Positions 17,614 through 26,192 of a stretch of 47,790 nt of DNA are shown piece after piece; position 1 is the stretch's first letter; every line of letters begins with the position of its first letter. A program made the position numbers and the translations under genes. Below the pieces are notes generated by a model that was not told the origin of the DNA, did not search any database, and saw only the letters and a program-made list of their open reading frames with translations. This stretch comes from Clostridium sp. CAG:465 (GTDB lineage Bacteria; Bacillota; Clostridia; TANB77; CAG-465): NCBI GenBank assembly GCA_000433755.1, contig FR891293.1:1-47790 (forward strand). Direction: 5' to 3'.

Positions 17614-17685
17614 CCATATAAATATTTCCCCAACTACGGACTTTAACAGACTATTTAAGCGATATACCTGTTACGCTGGAAAAAA

Positions 17686-17715
17686 TGTTGGAGAAAATTA
17701 TTCTCCAACATTTTA
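17686..17715. terminator. Strong hairpin, terminator-like
   Basis: A 10-bp stem, TGTTGGAGAA/TTCTCCAACA, with a 5-base loop and TTTTATT on the plus strand. It lies upstream of the intron relic and downstream of the small lipoprotein gene (minus strand); A-rich sequence on its far side gives a T run on the minus strand as well. Confidence 0.55.
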
Positions 17716-17838
17716 TTGTCACTTTTAACAAATGCTCCATCAGAAATAAAAAATGAAAAAATCACAGACTAACAGTCCAAATGATAGGATTATAAATCCA
17801 ACACCTTTTACTTTAATTTGGATTTAACAGTCAATACA

Positions 17839-18288
17839 TTAAATATTTTCTATCGATGTATTATCTTTATGTCTTTTCTTGTAAAAAGCAATAAGCAAAA
17901 AAACGATCATATAAAGAATTATTATAATAAGAAAAATTAATAACATAATGTAGCTGACTAAGTCTAACTCCCCAGTACATTCAGCATATTCAATATTTTC
18001 TATTGTAACACTTTTATTATTATATTCAGTAATTATATTTACTTTTTTATTCGTAAATTTCTTAATATCTCTTACTTTAATTATTTCGGCTTTTTCGCCA
18101 AATTCTTTGGTTGTAACGTTAAATTTTAAGTCTACCCAAACAATATCATGATCGCTTAAAATATTAACTATGCTTGGACTTTTATTGTAATCATAATTTA
18201 CAATAATATTGTGGTTATTACATGATGGGAATATTACCATGATGAAAACAACACAAATTACAAGCAATACTAACTTTTTTAATTTCAT
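17839..18288 (-). CDS. Unknown membrane protein with signal peptide and C-terminal span
   Basis: 149 residues. A basic start and hydrophobic segment (LKKLVLLVICVVFIMVIF) end at PSCNN; the cysteine could be a lipobox cysteine, although F-P-S-C is not an ideal box. The middle (about residues 25-110) is hydrophilic and beta-rich; a second long hydrophobic segment (SYIMLLIFLIIIILYMIVFL) precedes a lysine-rich tail. The topology would be an extracellular domain held by one or two anchors. The ATG has an AGGAGAGTGA-type site. I do not recognise the family. It lies between an intron relic and another small membrane protein of unknown role. Confidence 0.65.
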   Translation of the reverse strand: MKLKKLVLLVICVVFIMVIFPSCNNHNIIVNYDYNKSPSIVNILSDHDIVWVDLKFNVTTKEFGEKAEIIKVRDIKKFTNKKVNIITEYNNKSVTIENIEYAECTGELDLVSYIMLLIFLIIIILYMIVFLLIAFYKKRHKDNTSIENI

Positions 18289-18412
18289 TTTTTCACTCTC
18301 CTAAAAAATTATTTTATAGAACAGTATAGATAACTGTATACATATTATATCAACTATAGATATCTTTGTCAATTTTATTATAAAAGGCAAAATGAGCTAT
18401 TTGTCTTTTACA

Positions 18413-18447
18413 TGAAAAATAGAGATTAAACAATGTTAATCTCTATA
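18413..18447 (-). terminator. Terminator of the 121-residue membrane protein gene
   Basis: The stem ATAGAGATTAA/TTAATCTCTAT is followed on the minus strand by a run of five T. It lies just past the stop codon. Confidence 0.75.
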
Positions 18448-18452
18448 AAAAA

Positions 18453-18818
18453 CTATTCGATCTTTTCAGCAGATACAATATTTTCATACCAACTAAAAAG
18501 AGGGACCCTCCAGCCAATTGTTTTTATTTTATACGTATTTCCTATCTCTATCTTTCCATACATATCTGATGAATCCCATCTGAAGTAAAAAATATTATCT
18601 GCAATCTCAAAAGGATAAACATCTTCGTCCTCGTCTTTGGTAAACACCATATATTTGGAATCTTTTATACCTTTGTCAGTTATAGTCACCTCATATGATT
18701 TTTCTGTATTGTAACAGGCAATTAGAGCAATAAATCCAATAACCATGGCACAAATTCTCAACGGTATCAGTATTCTGCTAATTTTCCGCTCATACATCTT
18801 TGAATTATTACTATACAT
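18453..18818 (-). CDS. Small membrane-anchored protein, DUF1523-like
   Basis: 121 residues. A basic N-terminus is followed by one membrane segment (ILIPLRICAMVIGFIALIAC, about residues 16-35) and then an extracytoplasmic beta-rich domain: YEVTITDKGIKDSKYMVFTK, FRWDSSDMYGKIEIGNTY and GWRVPLFSWYENIV. From memory, the series 'TDK..., SSDxYGxIxxGxTY, GWRxPxxSxYxNI' occurs in small membrane proteins annotated DUF1523 and in similar phage or plasmid genes; their function is unknown. The ATG has an AGGAGGAATAAATTA leader. It has its own terminator and so is probably a single-gene unit. Confidence 0.65.
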   Translation of the reverse strand: MYSNNSKMYERKISRILIPLRICAMVIGFIALIACYNTEKSYEVTITDKGIKDSKYMVFTKDEDEDVYPFEIADNIFYFRWDSSDMYGKIEIGNTYKIKTIGWRVPLFSWYENIVSAEKIE

Positions 18819-19000
18819 TAATTTATTCCTCCTAAGAAAATAATTATTTTAATAGAAAAAAATATCTATACATTAATTATATCATACATATCATTTTATG
18901 TCAATTATTCTTAGCTATAGCACTAAATATAAATGAAATATTCCAATTTAAACGGTAATATAATACATATTACATCTAAATAAACTACTATATATTGAAA

Positions 19001-19028
19001 AATAGCGGCTAATTTCTAACCGCTATCT
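19001..19028 (-). terminator. Terminator of typA
   Basis: The hairpin with arms ATAGCGGTTA and TAGCCGCTAT (one G-T pair) is followed by TTTTT on the minus strand, nine bases after the typA stop. Confidence 0.8.
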
Positions 19029-19036
19029 TTAATTTA

Positions 19037-20851
19037 TTATTTACTATTTTTAGCTCTTATTCTCATAGTAGGATCTAATATTTTCTTTCTTAGACGAATG
19101 TTTTCTGGTGTTACCTCAACTAATTCATCATCAGATATAAACTCAATTGATTGCTCAAGTGACATTGTAACTGGTGGTACAAGTTTTAATGCATCATCAC
19201 TTCCTGAAGCACGTGTATTTGTTAAATGTTTTTCTTTACATACATTAACTGTTAAATCATCACTTCTAGAATTTTCACCAACTATCATACCTTGATATAC
19301 TTCTGTACCAGGTCCAATGAAAAGAGTTGATCTTTCTTGTGCTTGGAAAAGTCCATATCCAGTTGCTTTACCAGCTTCAAAAGCAATAACAGCTCCTCTT
19401 TGTCTTGTTTCAATTTCACCTTTATCTGGCTCATATCCAGCAAATATATGATTTATAATACCGTTACCTTTTGTATCAGTCATAAACTCATTTCTAAATC
19501 CTATAAGTCCACGGGCAGGTACTTTAAATTCAAGTCTTGTATATCCTGCATTAGATGTAGATGGAGTCATGTTTGTCATTTCACCTTTTCTGTATCCCAT
19601 TTTTTGCATTACAGTACCAACAAATTCCTCTGGAACATCAATAGTTGCCATTTCCATTGGTTCACATTTTACTCCATCAATAACTTTATATATAACTTTT
19701 GGACGAGATACAAGAAGTTCATAACCTTCTCTTCTCATATTTTCTATTAAAATAGATAAATGAAGTTCTCCTCTACCTGATACATTAAAGCTATCTGATG
19801 TTTCTGTTTCTTCAACTTTTAAAGAAACGTTTGTTTCTAATTCTTTAAATAATCTATCTCTTAAATGTCTAGAAGTAATAAACTTACCTTCTTTTCCAGC
19901 TAAAGGTCCGTTATTTACACTAAATGTCATAGAAACAGTAGGTTCATCAATATCTACAAATGGAACAGCTACAGGATTTTCAGGATCAGCTATTGTCTCA
20001 CCTATATTAATTCCTATAACACCATTTACAGCAACTATATCTCCACAATGTGCAACTTCTGTTTCTATTCTCTTAAGTCCAGAATATGTATATAATTTAC
20101 CAATTCTTAACTTTTGAATTGTTCCATCTTTTTTACATATTGCAACTTCTTGCCCATTTTTTATGCAACCTTTTGTTATTCTACCAATACCAACTCTTCC
20201 TGTATATTCATCAGAGTCAATATTTGCAACTAATAATTGTAAAGGTTCATTGTCTTCACCAGCAGGTTCTGGAATAGTATTTACAATTGTTTCAAATAAA
20301 GGTTTCATATTATCGCTTTTATCATTTAAGTCAGTCATTGCATATCCATTTTTTGCTGATGCATATACAACTTTGAAATCAAGTTGTTCATCTGATGCAT
20401 TAAGATCCATGAAAAGTTCTAAAACTTCATCTACAACTTCTGTAGGTCTTGCCCCTGGTCTATCTACTTTATTTACAACAACAATTGGTACAAGATTAAG
20501 AGCTAAAGCTTTACTCAAAACAAATCTTGTTTGTGGCATTGGACCATCAAAAGCATCAACTACTAGTATAACACCATCAACCATTTTAAGTACACGTTCA
20601 ACTTCTCCACCAAAATCAGCATGTCCTGGAGTATCAACAATATTTATTTTTATATCATTATACTTTACAGCTGTATTTTTTGATAGAATTGTTATTCCTC
20701 TTTCTTTTTCTATATCATTTGAGTCCATAACTCTTTCTGCTACTTGTTCATTTTCTCTAAAAGTACCACTTTGTTTTAAAAGAGCATCAACAAGTGTAGT
20801 TTTACCATGATCAACATGGGCAACAATTGCAACATTTCTCAAGTTCTTCAT
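19037..20851 (-). CDS. typA: Ribosome-associated GTPase TypA/BipA
   Basis: A translational GTPase that binds the ribosome and supports 50S assembly and stress adaptation. The ATG encoding MKNLRNVAIVAHVDHGKTT is preferred (604 residues, the usual length); a start 12 codons upstream adds unrelated residues. G1 is AHVDHGKTT, switch and G2 residues are in ERGITILSKN, G3 is DTPGHADF, and G4 is VVNKVDRPGARP. EF-G-like domains and the BipA-specific C-terminus follow (SDDALKLVPPVTMSLEQSIE). Single gene with a terminator at its end. Confidence 0.96.
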   Translation of the reverse strand: MKNLRNVAIVAHVDHGKTTLVDALLKQSGTFRENEQVAERVMDSNDIEKERGITILSKNTAVKYNDIKINIVDTPGHADFGGEVERVLKMVDGVILVVDAFDGPMPQTRFVLSKALALNLVPIVVVNKVDRPGARPTEVVDEVLELFMDLNASDEQLDFKVVYASAKNGYAMTDLNDKSDNMKPLFETIVNTIPEPAGEDNEPLQLLVANIDSDEYTGRVGIGRITKGCIKNGQEVAICKKDGTIQKLRIGKLYTYSGLKRIETEVAHCGDIVAVNGVIGINIGETIADPENPVAVPFVDIDEPTVSMTFSVNNGPLAGKEGKFITSRHLRDRLFKELETNVSLKVEETETSDSFNVSGRGELHLSILIENMRREGYELLVSRPKVIYKVIDGVKCEPMEMATIDVPEEFVGTVMQKMGYRKGEMTNMTPSTSNAGYTRLEFKVPARGLIGFRNEFMTDTKGNGIINHIFAGYEPDKGEIETRQRGAVIAFEAGKATGYGLFQAQERSTLFIGPGTEVYQGMIVGENSRSDDLTVNVCKEKHLTNTRASGSDDALKLVPPVTMSLEQSIEFISDDELVEVTPENIRLRKKILDPTMRIRAKNSK

Positions 20852-20917
20852 ATTTCTTCTTCCCTTCCATTTATATATATATAACATCTATACAAAATAT
20901 AACGTTATCCCAAAAAA

Positions 20918-20940
20918 TATAACCTAAAAATTAGGTTATA
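20918..20940 (-). terminator. Terminator of the cmk-plsC unit
   Basis: The hairpin TATAACCTAA/TTAGGTTATA is followed by TTTTTT on the minus strand, about 75 bases after the acyltransferase stop. Confidence 0.65.
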
Positions 20941-21017
20941 CATATATCTTAAATATTTTACATCAAATAAAAAATTTTGTCAATATTTTTAGAAAAAATT
21001 ATGTAAATAATCTTTCT

Positions 21018-21617
21018 CTATTTATTGGGATTTAAATCATAAATTGTATCAAGTAAATTTTGTGATTTAGTTTTTACATATTCTTTATCTTTTATTCTTG
21101 ACTTGTCTATTGTTATAGCATCACCAAAAGTAACTGCCATTTTAGAAAATATCTTAGGATTTTTAGTCACATACACAGGTATTATTGGTACTCCTGCTTC
21201 TGCTGCTATAAATACAGGACCTGCTTTAGCTGTTCCTCTTGGCTCATCTACATTCATTCTTTCTCCTTCAATATATATTAATAATTTTCTTTTATCAACT
21301 TTTCTAAACAGTTTAATTGCATGTAAAAGGCTTTTTGCATCATGACTTCCTCTACGAATTGGAAAAACATCAAAATATCTAAAAAGTGCTCCTAAAACTT
21401 TATTCTCAAAAAGTTCTGCCTTAGCCATAATACACAAATCATTTGTTTTAGCATATATAAAACATGGATCAAATTTATCGGAATGGTTTGGGCATATAAG
21501 GCATTTATCATATTTTTTTAGTTCCTCTAGATTATAATATTTTACTCTATATAGAAAATGTGTAAATATTAAATTTACAAAAGATCTCACTATTCTTTTT
21601 ATAACTTTTTTTACCAT
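21018..21617 (-). CDS. 1-acyl-sn-glycerol-3-phosphate acyltransferase (PlsC-like)
   Basis: 199 residues. It carries the acyltransferase signatures: block I CPNHSDKFDP (the HX4D catalytic pair), block II around FPIRRGSHDAKS, block III YIEGERMNVDEPR (usually EGTRS) and block IV GVPIIPVYV. Such enzymes transfer the second acyl chain in phosphatidic acid synthesis at the inner membrane surface. The start lies two bases after the cmk stop codon, so the two are co-translated; cmk-plsC is a common clostridial pairing. The N-terminal hydrophobic stretch is short and suggests monotopic membrane binding. Confidence 0.88.
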   Translation of the reverse strand: MVKKVIKRIVRSFVNLIFTHFLYRVKYYNLEELKKYDKCLICPNHSDKFDPCFIYAKTNDLCIMAKAELFENKVLGALFRYFDVFPIRRGSHDAKSLLHAIKLFRKVDKRKLLIYIEGERMNVDEPRGTAKAGPVFIAAEAGVPIIPVYVTKNPKIFSKMAVTFGDAITIDKSRIKDKEYVKTKSQNLLDTIYDLNPNK

Positions 21618-21619
21618 AA

Positions 21620-22309
21620 TTATATTAAGCCTATCCTTTCCCTTAGAATATCAAGTATTGAATTTGTAGTTTCTTCAACTGTACAATTAGATGTGTCAAT
21701 TAATATAGAGCCTTTGGCTTTTTTTAAAGGAGAATCTGTTCTTGTGCTATCTTGTTTATCTCTTTTTATTAAATCATTTTTTACATTTTCAAGTTTTACA
21801 CTACTATCTTTTTTCTTTAAATCGTTATATCTTCTTGATGAGCGTATATCAATATTTGATGTAAAAAATAACTTAATATCTGCATTTGGGAATATAACAG
21901 TTGCTGCATCTCTTCCTTCAATTACAACACTTTGAGTTCCTGCAAGTGCTCTTTGCTTTTGTACAAGATGTTCTCTTACTTTACTATTTTTTGATACATT
22001 AGAAGCTGCCATTGAAACTTCTTCTGTACGTATTTTATCTGTTACATTTTCTCCATTTAAATATACTTCATTTTCTCCATTACTATTTATTTTTAAATCT
22101 ACATTTATTTTTTCTAAGTTATTTTCAATGTTTTTATCATTAATTTCTATTTTATTATTTAAAAAATATAGTCCTGTTGCTCTATACATTGCCCCTGTAT
22201 CAATATATATAATTCCTAGTTTCTTACTTAAAGCTTTTGATACTGTTGTTTTGCCAACTCCAGAGCCACCATCTATTGCTATTATGCATTTTTTTGCAAG
22301 TTTACACAT
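21620..22309 (-). CDS. cmk: Cytidylate kinase
   Basis: Phosphorylates CMP and dCMP with ATP. 229 residues from ATG MCKLAKKC, which follows AAGGTGG; the longer frame begins in leader sequence. The P-loop is IDGGSGVGKTTVSK, followed by the CMP-site stretch YIDTGAMYRA, the conserved VIEGRDAATVIFPNADIK (usually EGRDIGTVVFPDA) and the lid RDKQDSTRTDSPLKKA (usually RDxxDSxRxxAPL). It is the first gene of the cmk-plsC pair and is divergent from the DUF4364 gene. Confidence 0.95.
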   Translation of the reverse strand: MCKLAKKCIIAIDGGSGVGKTTVSKALSKKLGIIYIDTGAMYRATGLYFLNNKIEINDKNIENNLEKINVDLKINSNGENEVYLNGENVTDKIRTEEVSMAASNVSKNSKVREHLVQKQRALAGTQSVVIEGRDAATVIFPNADIKLFFTSNIDIRSSRRYNDLKKKDSSVKLENVKNDLIKRDKQDSTRTDSPLKKAKGSILIDTSNCTVEETTNSILDILRERIGLI

Positions 22310-22468
22310 TAAAAACCAACCACCTTTATATTTAATAACTAAATTCGACATATTTTGTATACATAAAATCAAACAAATTGCCTTAATCCTCTTTATTTTT
22401 TAACAAAAGTATGATATCATATATGTGTAATTTTGTAAAGTACAAAATATAGAAAAAAGGTGATTAAA

Positions 22469-22996
22469 TTGTCAAACAAATTAGAATTATTTGATAACAA
22501 AATTGTAATTTTATACATACTTGATAACTCGAGTATGCCACTTACAACAGATCAAATTGCTAAATTTTGTGAAGAATTTGAAGATATAACGTATTTTGAT
22601 ATTTGTATCTATCTTGAGGATCTTAAATCAAATGGATATATAAAAGAAATACATGAAGAAAATAATGTGTTATACTCTCCTACTAAAGAGGGAGTTATTA
22701 CACTAAGAGAACTTCTTGAATTAATACCTGGAGTTAACTTATATAACTTAAAAAAAATGGTAAACAAAAATATGGTAGAAGTTAAAACAGAATATGCAAT
22801 TGATACTAATATTATCCCTATTAAAGATGGTGAGTTTAAAGTATCTTGTTATATTAAGGATGGAAATGATGAACTTATAAACATAACAATGTATGCTGGT
22901 GATAAAGAGCAAGCTAAAAACATCTCTAAAAATTGGGCAAACAATTCTGAAAAAATATACACTACATTACTTGAGATGATGACTAAAGAGGAATAA
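22469..22996 (+). CDS. DUF4364 family protein
   Basis: The best start is TTG (MSNKLELFDNKIVIL), placed just after AAAGGTGATTAAA; a GTG nine bases earlier overlaps that site. 175 residues. The N-terminal half reads as a winged helix (ILYILDNSSMPLTTDQIAKF, then FDICIYLEDLKSNGYIKE, then YSPTKEGVITL), so it is probably a DNA-binding regulator. The second half is a beta-rich domain ending in a helix (AKNISKNWANNSEKIY). The family is common in Clostridia and has no assigned role. A terminator follows, then serS with its own promoter. Confidence 0.8.
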   Translation: MSNKLELFDNKIVILYILDNSSMPLTTDQIAKFCEEFEDITYFDICIYLEDLKSNGYIKEIHEENNVLYSPTKEGVITLRELLELIPGVNLYNLKKMVNKNMVEVKTEYAIDTNIIPIKDGEFKVSCYIKDGNDELINITMYAGDKEQAKNISKNWANNSEKIYTTLLEMMTKEE

Positions 22997-23025
22997 ATTA
23001 AAATTATTTAAATATATATTTAGAT

Positions 23026-23052
23026 AAAAAGTGCCAATTTTGGTACTTTTTT
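23026..23052 (+). terminator. Terminator of the DUF4364 gene
   Basis: The stem AAAAGTGCCAA pairs with TTGGTACTTTT (one G-T pair), followed by T residues, about 30 bases after the stop codon. Confidence 0.75.
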
Positions 23053-23093
23053 CTTGTTATTGTAAAAAATAAATTAGCTAAAGTCTAAAAAAC

Positions 23094-23122
23094 TTGAAAT
23101 TATGCTACATATGTAATATAAT
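23094..23122 (+). promoter_or_regulatory. Promoter of serS-engB
   Basis: TTGAAA, 17 bases, TATAAT, leaving a leader of only about 20 bases. There is thus no room for a T-box riboswitch, although many clostridial aminoacyl-tRNA synthetase genes have one. Confidence 0.7.
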
Positions 23123-23150
23123 TAGATGGAAATGGTTAGGAGTGAACTAT

Positions 23151-24443
23151 ATGATAGATATAAAATTTTTAAGAGAAAATCCAGATATTGTAAAAGAAAA
23201 TATAAAAAAGAAATTTCAAGATAAAAAACTACCTCTAGTTGATGAAGTTATTTCTTTAGATAAAGAACATAGAGAAATAATGAAAAAAGGTGATGAACTT
23301 AGAAATAAAAGAAAAACATTAAGTGCTAAAATTGGTAGTCTAATGAAATCAGGAAATAAAGATGAAGCTATGAAAATAAAAGAAGAAGTATCTTCTGTAA
23401 ATATTGAGCTTGAAAATAATGAAAAATTAGATAAAGATATGCAAAATAAAATTAAAAAAATTATGTATAAAATTCCAAATATTATGCATGAGTCTGTACC
23501 TATAGGTGAAGATGATTCTAAAAATGTTGAGGTAAAAAGATATGGTGAGCCTGTGGTACCAGATTATGAAATTCCTTATCACGCTGAAATTATGGAAGCT
23601 TTGGATGGTCTTGATCTTGACTCAGCAAGAAGAGTTGCTGGAAATGGTTTTTATTACTTAATGGGTGATGTAGCAAGACTACATTCTGCTGTTTTATCTT
23701 ATGCTAGAGATTTCATGATTGATAAAGGATTTACATATTGTATTCCTCCATACATGATACGTAGTGATGTTGTAGACGGTGTTATGAGTTTTGAAGAAAT
23801 GGATGCAATGATGTATAAAATTGAGGGTGAGGATTTGTATTTAATTGGTACAAGTGAACACTCTATGATTGGTAAATTTAAAGGGCAAACTCTAAAAAAG
23901 GAAAACCTTCCATATACTATGACATCATATTCCCCATGTTTTAGAAAAGAAAAAGGTGCACATGGTATTGAAGAACGTGGTGTATACAGAATTCATCAAT
24001 TTGAAAAGCAAGAAATGATTGTTGTATGTGAACCTGAAGATAGTTACAAATGGTATGACAAAATGTGGTCATATACTGTTGAATTATTTAGAAGTATGGA
24101 TATTCCTGTTCGTACACTTGAATGTTGCAGTGGTGACTTAGCAGACCTTAAAGCAAAAAGTGTTGATGTTGAGGCATGGAGTCCAAGACAAAAGAAATAT
24201 TTTGAAGTAGGTAGTTGTTCAAATCTTACAGATGCTCAAAGTAGACGTCTTGGTATTAAAATAAAAGGTGAAGAGAAAAACTACTATGCACATACACTTA
24301 ATAATACTGTTGTTGCCCCACCTCGTATGTTAATTGCTTTAGTCGAAAATAACTATAATGAAGATGGTTCTGTTACAATTCCTGAAGTTTTAAGAAAGTA
24401 TATGGGTGGTAAAGAGAAAATTGAAATAAAGAGGAAAAAATAA
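23151..24443 (+). CDS. serS: Serine--tRNA ligase, archaeal-like variant
   Basis: Charges tRNA-Ser. 430 residues from ATG MIDIKFLREN, which follows TAGGAG; an upstream start adds 19 unrelated residues. The N-terminal coiled-coil tRNA arm spans about residues 25-105. In the class II core, motif 2 reads SPCFRKEKGAHGIEERGVYR with HQFEKQEM, preceded by IGTSEHSM. Motif 3 reads LNNTVVAPPRMLIALVENN. Usual bacterial enzymes have TAEV, FRxEAGSAGRDTRG and LNGSGLAVGRT at these places; the forms here resemble archaeal bacterial-like SerRS. All expected catalytic positions seem kept. It is fused in one transcript with engB, whose start overlaps this stop. Confidence 0.93.
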   Translation: MIDIKFLRENPDIVKENIKKKFQDKKLPLVDEVISLDKEHREIMKKGDELRNKRKTLSAKIGSLMKSGNKDEAMKIKEEVSSVNIELENNEKLDKDMQNKIKKIMYKIPNIMHESVPIGEDDSKNVEVKRYGEPVVPDYEIPYHAEIMEALDGLDLDSARRVAGNGFYYLMGDVARLHSAVLSYARDFMIDKGFTYCIPPYMIRSDVVDGVMSFEEMDAMMYKIEGEDLYLIGTSEHSMIGKFKGQTLKKENLPYTMTSYSPCFRKEKGAHGIEERGVYRIHQFEKQEMIVVCEPEDSYKWYDKMWSYTVELFRSMDIPVRTLECCSGDLADLKAKSVDVEAWSPRQKKYFEVGSCSNLTDAQSRRLGIKIKGEEKNYYAHTLNNTVVAPPRMLIALVENNYNEDGSVTIPEVLRKYMGGKEKIEIKRKK

Positions 24444-25018
24444 TGTTAAAAAATATGAAATTTAAAACATCTGCTTTTAATATAGCACAACTTTTAGAAA
24501 CAGAAAAAAAGCAAATTGTTCTTGTTGGCAAATCAAACGTTGGCAAATCATCATTTATAAATAGTTTAGCAAATCAAAAACATTTAGCAAAGGTTGGAAA
24601 TACTCCTGGAAAAACAAAATCTATTAATTATTATGATGTAAATAATGAATTTTATATAGTAGATTTACCTGGATATGGATATTCCAACATGACTAAGGTA
24701 GAAAAGTTAAATACATCAAAATTAATTAACCACTATATTGAAAAAAATGAAAATATTTCACACATACTATTTCTTGTAGACATTCGCCATAAGCCTACTG
24801 AAAATGATAGAATAATGTATGATTGGTTAACAAGCAAGAATATCCCCTTTACTATAATTGCTACAAAAGCAGATAAAATTGGTACAACAAAACAAAAAGA
24901 AAATATGCAAGTTATAACTAAAGTATTGTTTGCAAAAGAAAACATTATACCTTTCTCAAGTTCAAATAAACTAAACCTAGATATTATTGAAAATATAATA
25001 CTAGAAAACATACATTAG
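24443..25018 (+). CDS. engB: Ribosome biogenesis GTPase EngB/YsxC
   Basis: A 191-residue GTPase required for 50S subunit assembly. G1 is VGKSNVGKSSFINSL, the threonine region is GNTPGKTKSINYY, G3 is DLPGYGYSNM, G4 is ATKADK and G5 is FSSSNK; this is the standard TrmE-Era-EngA-EngB layout. Its ATG overlaps the serS stop codon (TAATG), so the two are coupled. The 3' end of this gene, its terminator and the next promoter recur as a shrunken copy about 1.3 kb downstream. Confidence 0.96.
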   Translation: MLKNMKFKTSAFNIAQLLETEKKQIVLVGKSNVGKSSFINSLANQKHLAKVGNTPGKTKSINYYDVNNEFYIVDLPGYGYSNMTKVEKLNTSKLINHYIEKNENISHILFLVDIRHKPTENDRIMYDWLTSKNIPFTIIATKADKIGTTKQKENMQVITKVLFAKENIIPFSSSNKLNLDIIENIILENIH

Positions 25019-25046
25019 TTCCGGATTAATTTCTGGAACTTTTTCT
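25017..25046 (+). terminator. Terminator of serS-engB
   Basis: The stem AGTTCCGGA/TCTGGAACT is followed by TTTTTCT; it begins inside the engB stop codon. Confidence 0.8.
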
Positions 25047-25071
25047 ATCCATTTTTTATGTAATTTCAACC

Positions 25072-25100
25072 TTTACTTTTCTACATATTTATGTTATAAT
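25072..25100 (+). promoter_or_regulatory. Promoter of the first paralogue
   Basis: TTTACT, 17 bases, TATAAT, about 50 bases before the start codon. The same promoter is present in the second repeat copy. Confidence 0.7.
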
Positions 25101-25153
25101 TTTCTTGCATAAGAATCCAAATAAAACAAATTAAATTTAAGGAGTTGTTTTTC

Positions 25154-26131
25154 ATGAAAGTAGAAAAAATTTTAGATGGATTTGTTGAATATTCAGATTT
25201 TCTCGATAATGTCTTAATTGGTAAAACTAAAGATGGATATTTAACTTTTATACAAAAAGACGATTACACAATAATAAACAAAGAAATATTAGATAAAAAA
25301 ATAGTTAAAATTAGAAGTTTAACGGGCTCAGATTTTGTGGAATGTAAAGATGTTAATGGATACCTTATATTGGTGAATAAAACATCAAATTTTATAATAT
25401 CTGATAGACATTTAATTGATTTAAAAATTGTTAATATCTCTTCACAACTAGGGAAACATTTCATGACTGCCAAAAGTGAAAATGGTAATATTTACTTAAT
25501 AGATTCACATTATGGACGAATTTTCGATATGCTACCTATTGCTAAAAGTATTAAGGATGCTTCAATTAACAAATATGTAGCTGAAGACCCAGACTACATT
25601 ATATTGGAAACAAAAGAATCAATAAAATTATTAATAAAATTTGAATTTATTGAGTGTTTTGATTATAAAAAAATAGTAAGCAATGTAATTTTAGATGATC
25701 GTTTTAAAAAAATTGATAGGGGCTACTATATTTATACAAATGATGAAACTGAATTAAAAACATTAGTAGACGAAACTAAAAATTACAGATCTGTAAATGA
25801 ATGGCACAATGATTGGATTTATTTTGAAAATGACTATGTTTTTATTATCAAAGATAAAATTTCTTCATCTGAATACAAATATAAATTATTCAATATTGAA
25901 TCATGTACTCAGTTTGACATGGATTTTTATTCAATTATTTATCCAATTTCACCAAAATTATTACTCATAGGTAATGATATAAACAAATTAAACCTTTTTG
26001 AAATTGTAAATAATGAAAAGATAGAACATGTCTTTGATAAAAATACCTACTTAAATAAACAGGACATTTATTTCAATAAAGATGGAAAAATTTTTGTAAA
26101 TGCAAATAATTCCATGTATAGACTTTCTTAA
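25154..26131 (+). CDS. Unknown protein, paralogue 1 (325 aa)
   Basis: The start ATG (MKVEKILDGF) follows AAGGAG by nine bases. The protein has no signal peptide or membrane span and is made of short hydrophobic strands separated by turns (DNVLIGKTKDGYLTFIQ, GYLILVNKTSNFIIS, GNIYLIDSHYGRIFD), suggesting repeated beta units such as a beta-propeller or WG-like repeat protein. The last 70 residues (YSIIYPISPKLLLIGND ... DIYFNKDGKIFVNANN) match the end of the downstream gene's product (YSIIYPIRQTPFILVGNN ... DIFKLKNGRFLINVKN). No catalytic motif is visible. It has its own promoter and terminator. Family unknown to me. Confidence 0.75.
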   Translation: MKVEKILDGFVEYSDFLDNVLIGKTKDGYLTFIQKDDYTIINKEILDKKIVKIRSLTGSDFVECKDVNGYLILVNKTSNFIISDRHLIDLKIVNISSQLGKHFMTAKSENGNIYLIDSHYGRIFDMLPIAKSIKDASINKYVAEDPDYIILETKESIKLLIKFEFIECFDYKKIVSNVILDDRFKKIDRGYYIYTNDETELKTLVDETKNYRSVNEWHNDWIYFENDYVFIIKDKISSSEYKYKLFNIESCTQFDMDFYSIIYPISPKLLLIGNDINKLNLFEIVNNEKIEHVFDKNTYLNKQDIYFNKDGKIFVNANNSMYRLS

Positions 26132-26134
26132 TTA

Positions 26135-26168
26135 ATAGGTGGACAAATTTTGTCCACCTATCTTCTAT
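26135..26168 (+). terminator. Terminator of paralogue 1
   Basis: The near-perfect stem ATAGGTGGACAAA/TTTGTCCACCTAT is followed by a T-rich tract just after the stop codon. Confidence 0.85.
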
Positions 26169-26192
26169 TTTATATCCTTATTTAATATATAA

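Larger units (their letters stand above)
24957..25153 (+). repeat. Direct repeat, copy 1 (engB tail, terminator, promoter, leader)
   Basis: This stretch recurs at 26287-26487 with only a few substitutions and short indels. It spans the last 20 codons of engB, the terminator, the promoter and the AAGGAGTTGTT ribosome binding site of the next gene. Confidence 0.9.

Noticed and set aside
17501..17728. Plus-strand frame of 75 codons in the gap after the glucan-synthase gene
   Set aside because: No ribosome binding site, and the opposite strand reads as a group II intron maturase relic.
20163..20810. Open plus-strand frame of 215 codons opposite typA
   Set aside because: It is antisense to a well-conserved GTPase gene, has no ribosome binding site and its composition mirrors the typA codons.
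22997..23150. T-box riboswitch upstream of serS
   Set aside because: The promoter leaves only about 20 bases of leader and no T-box consensus is present.
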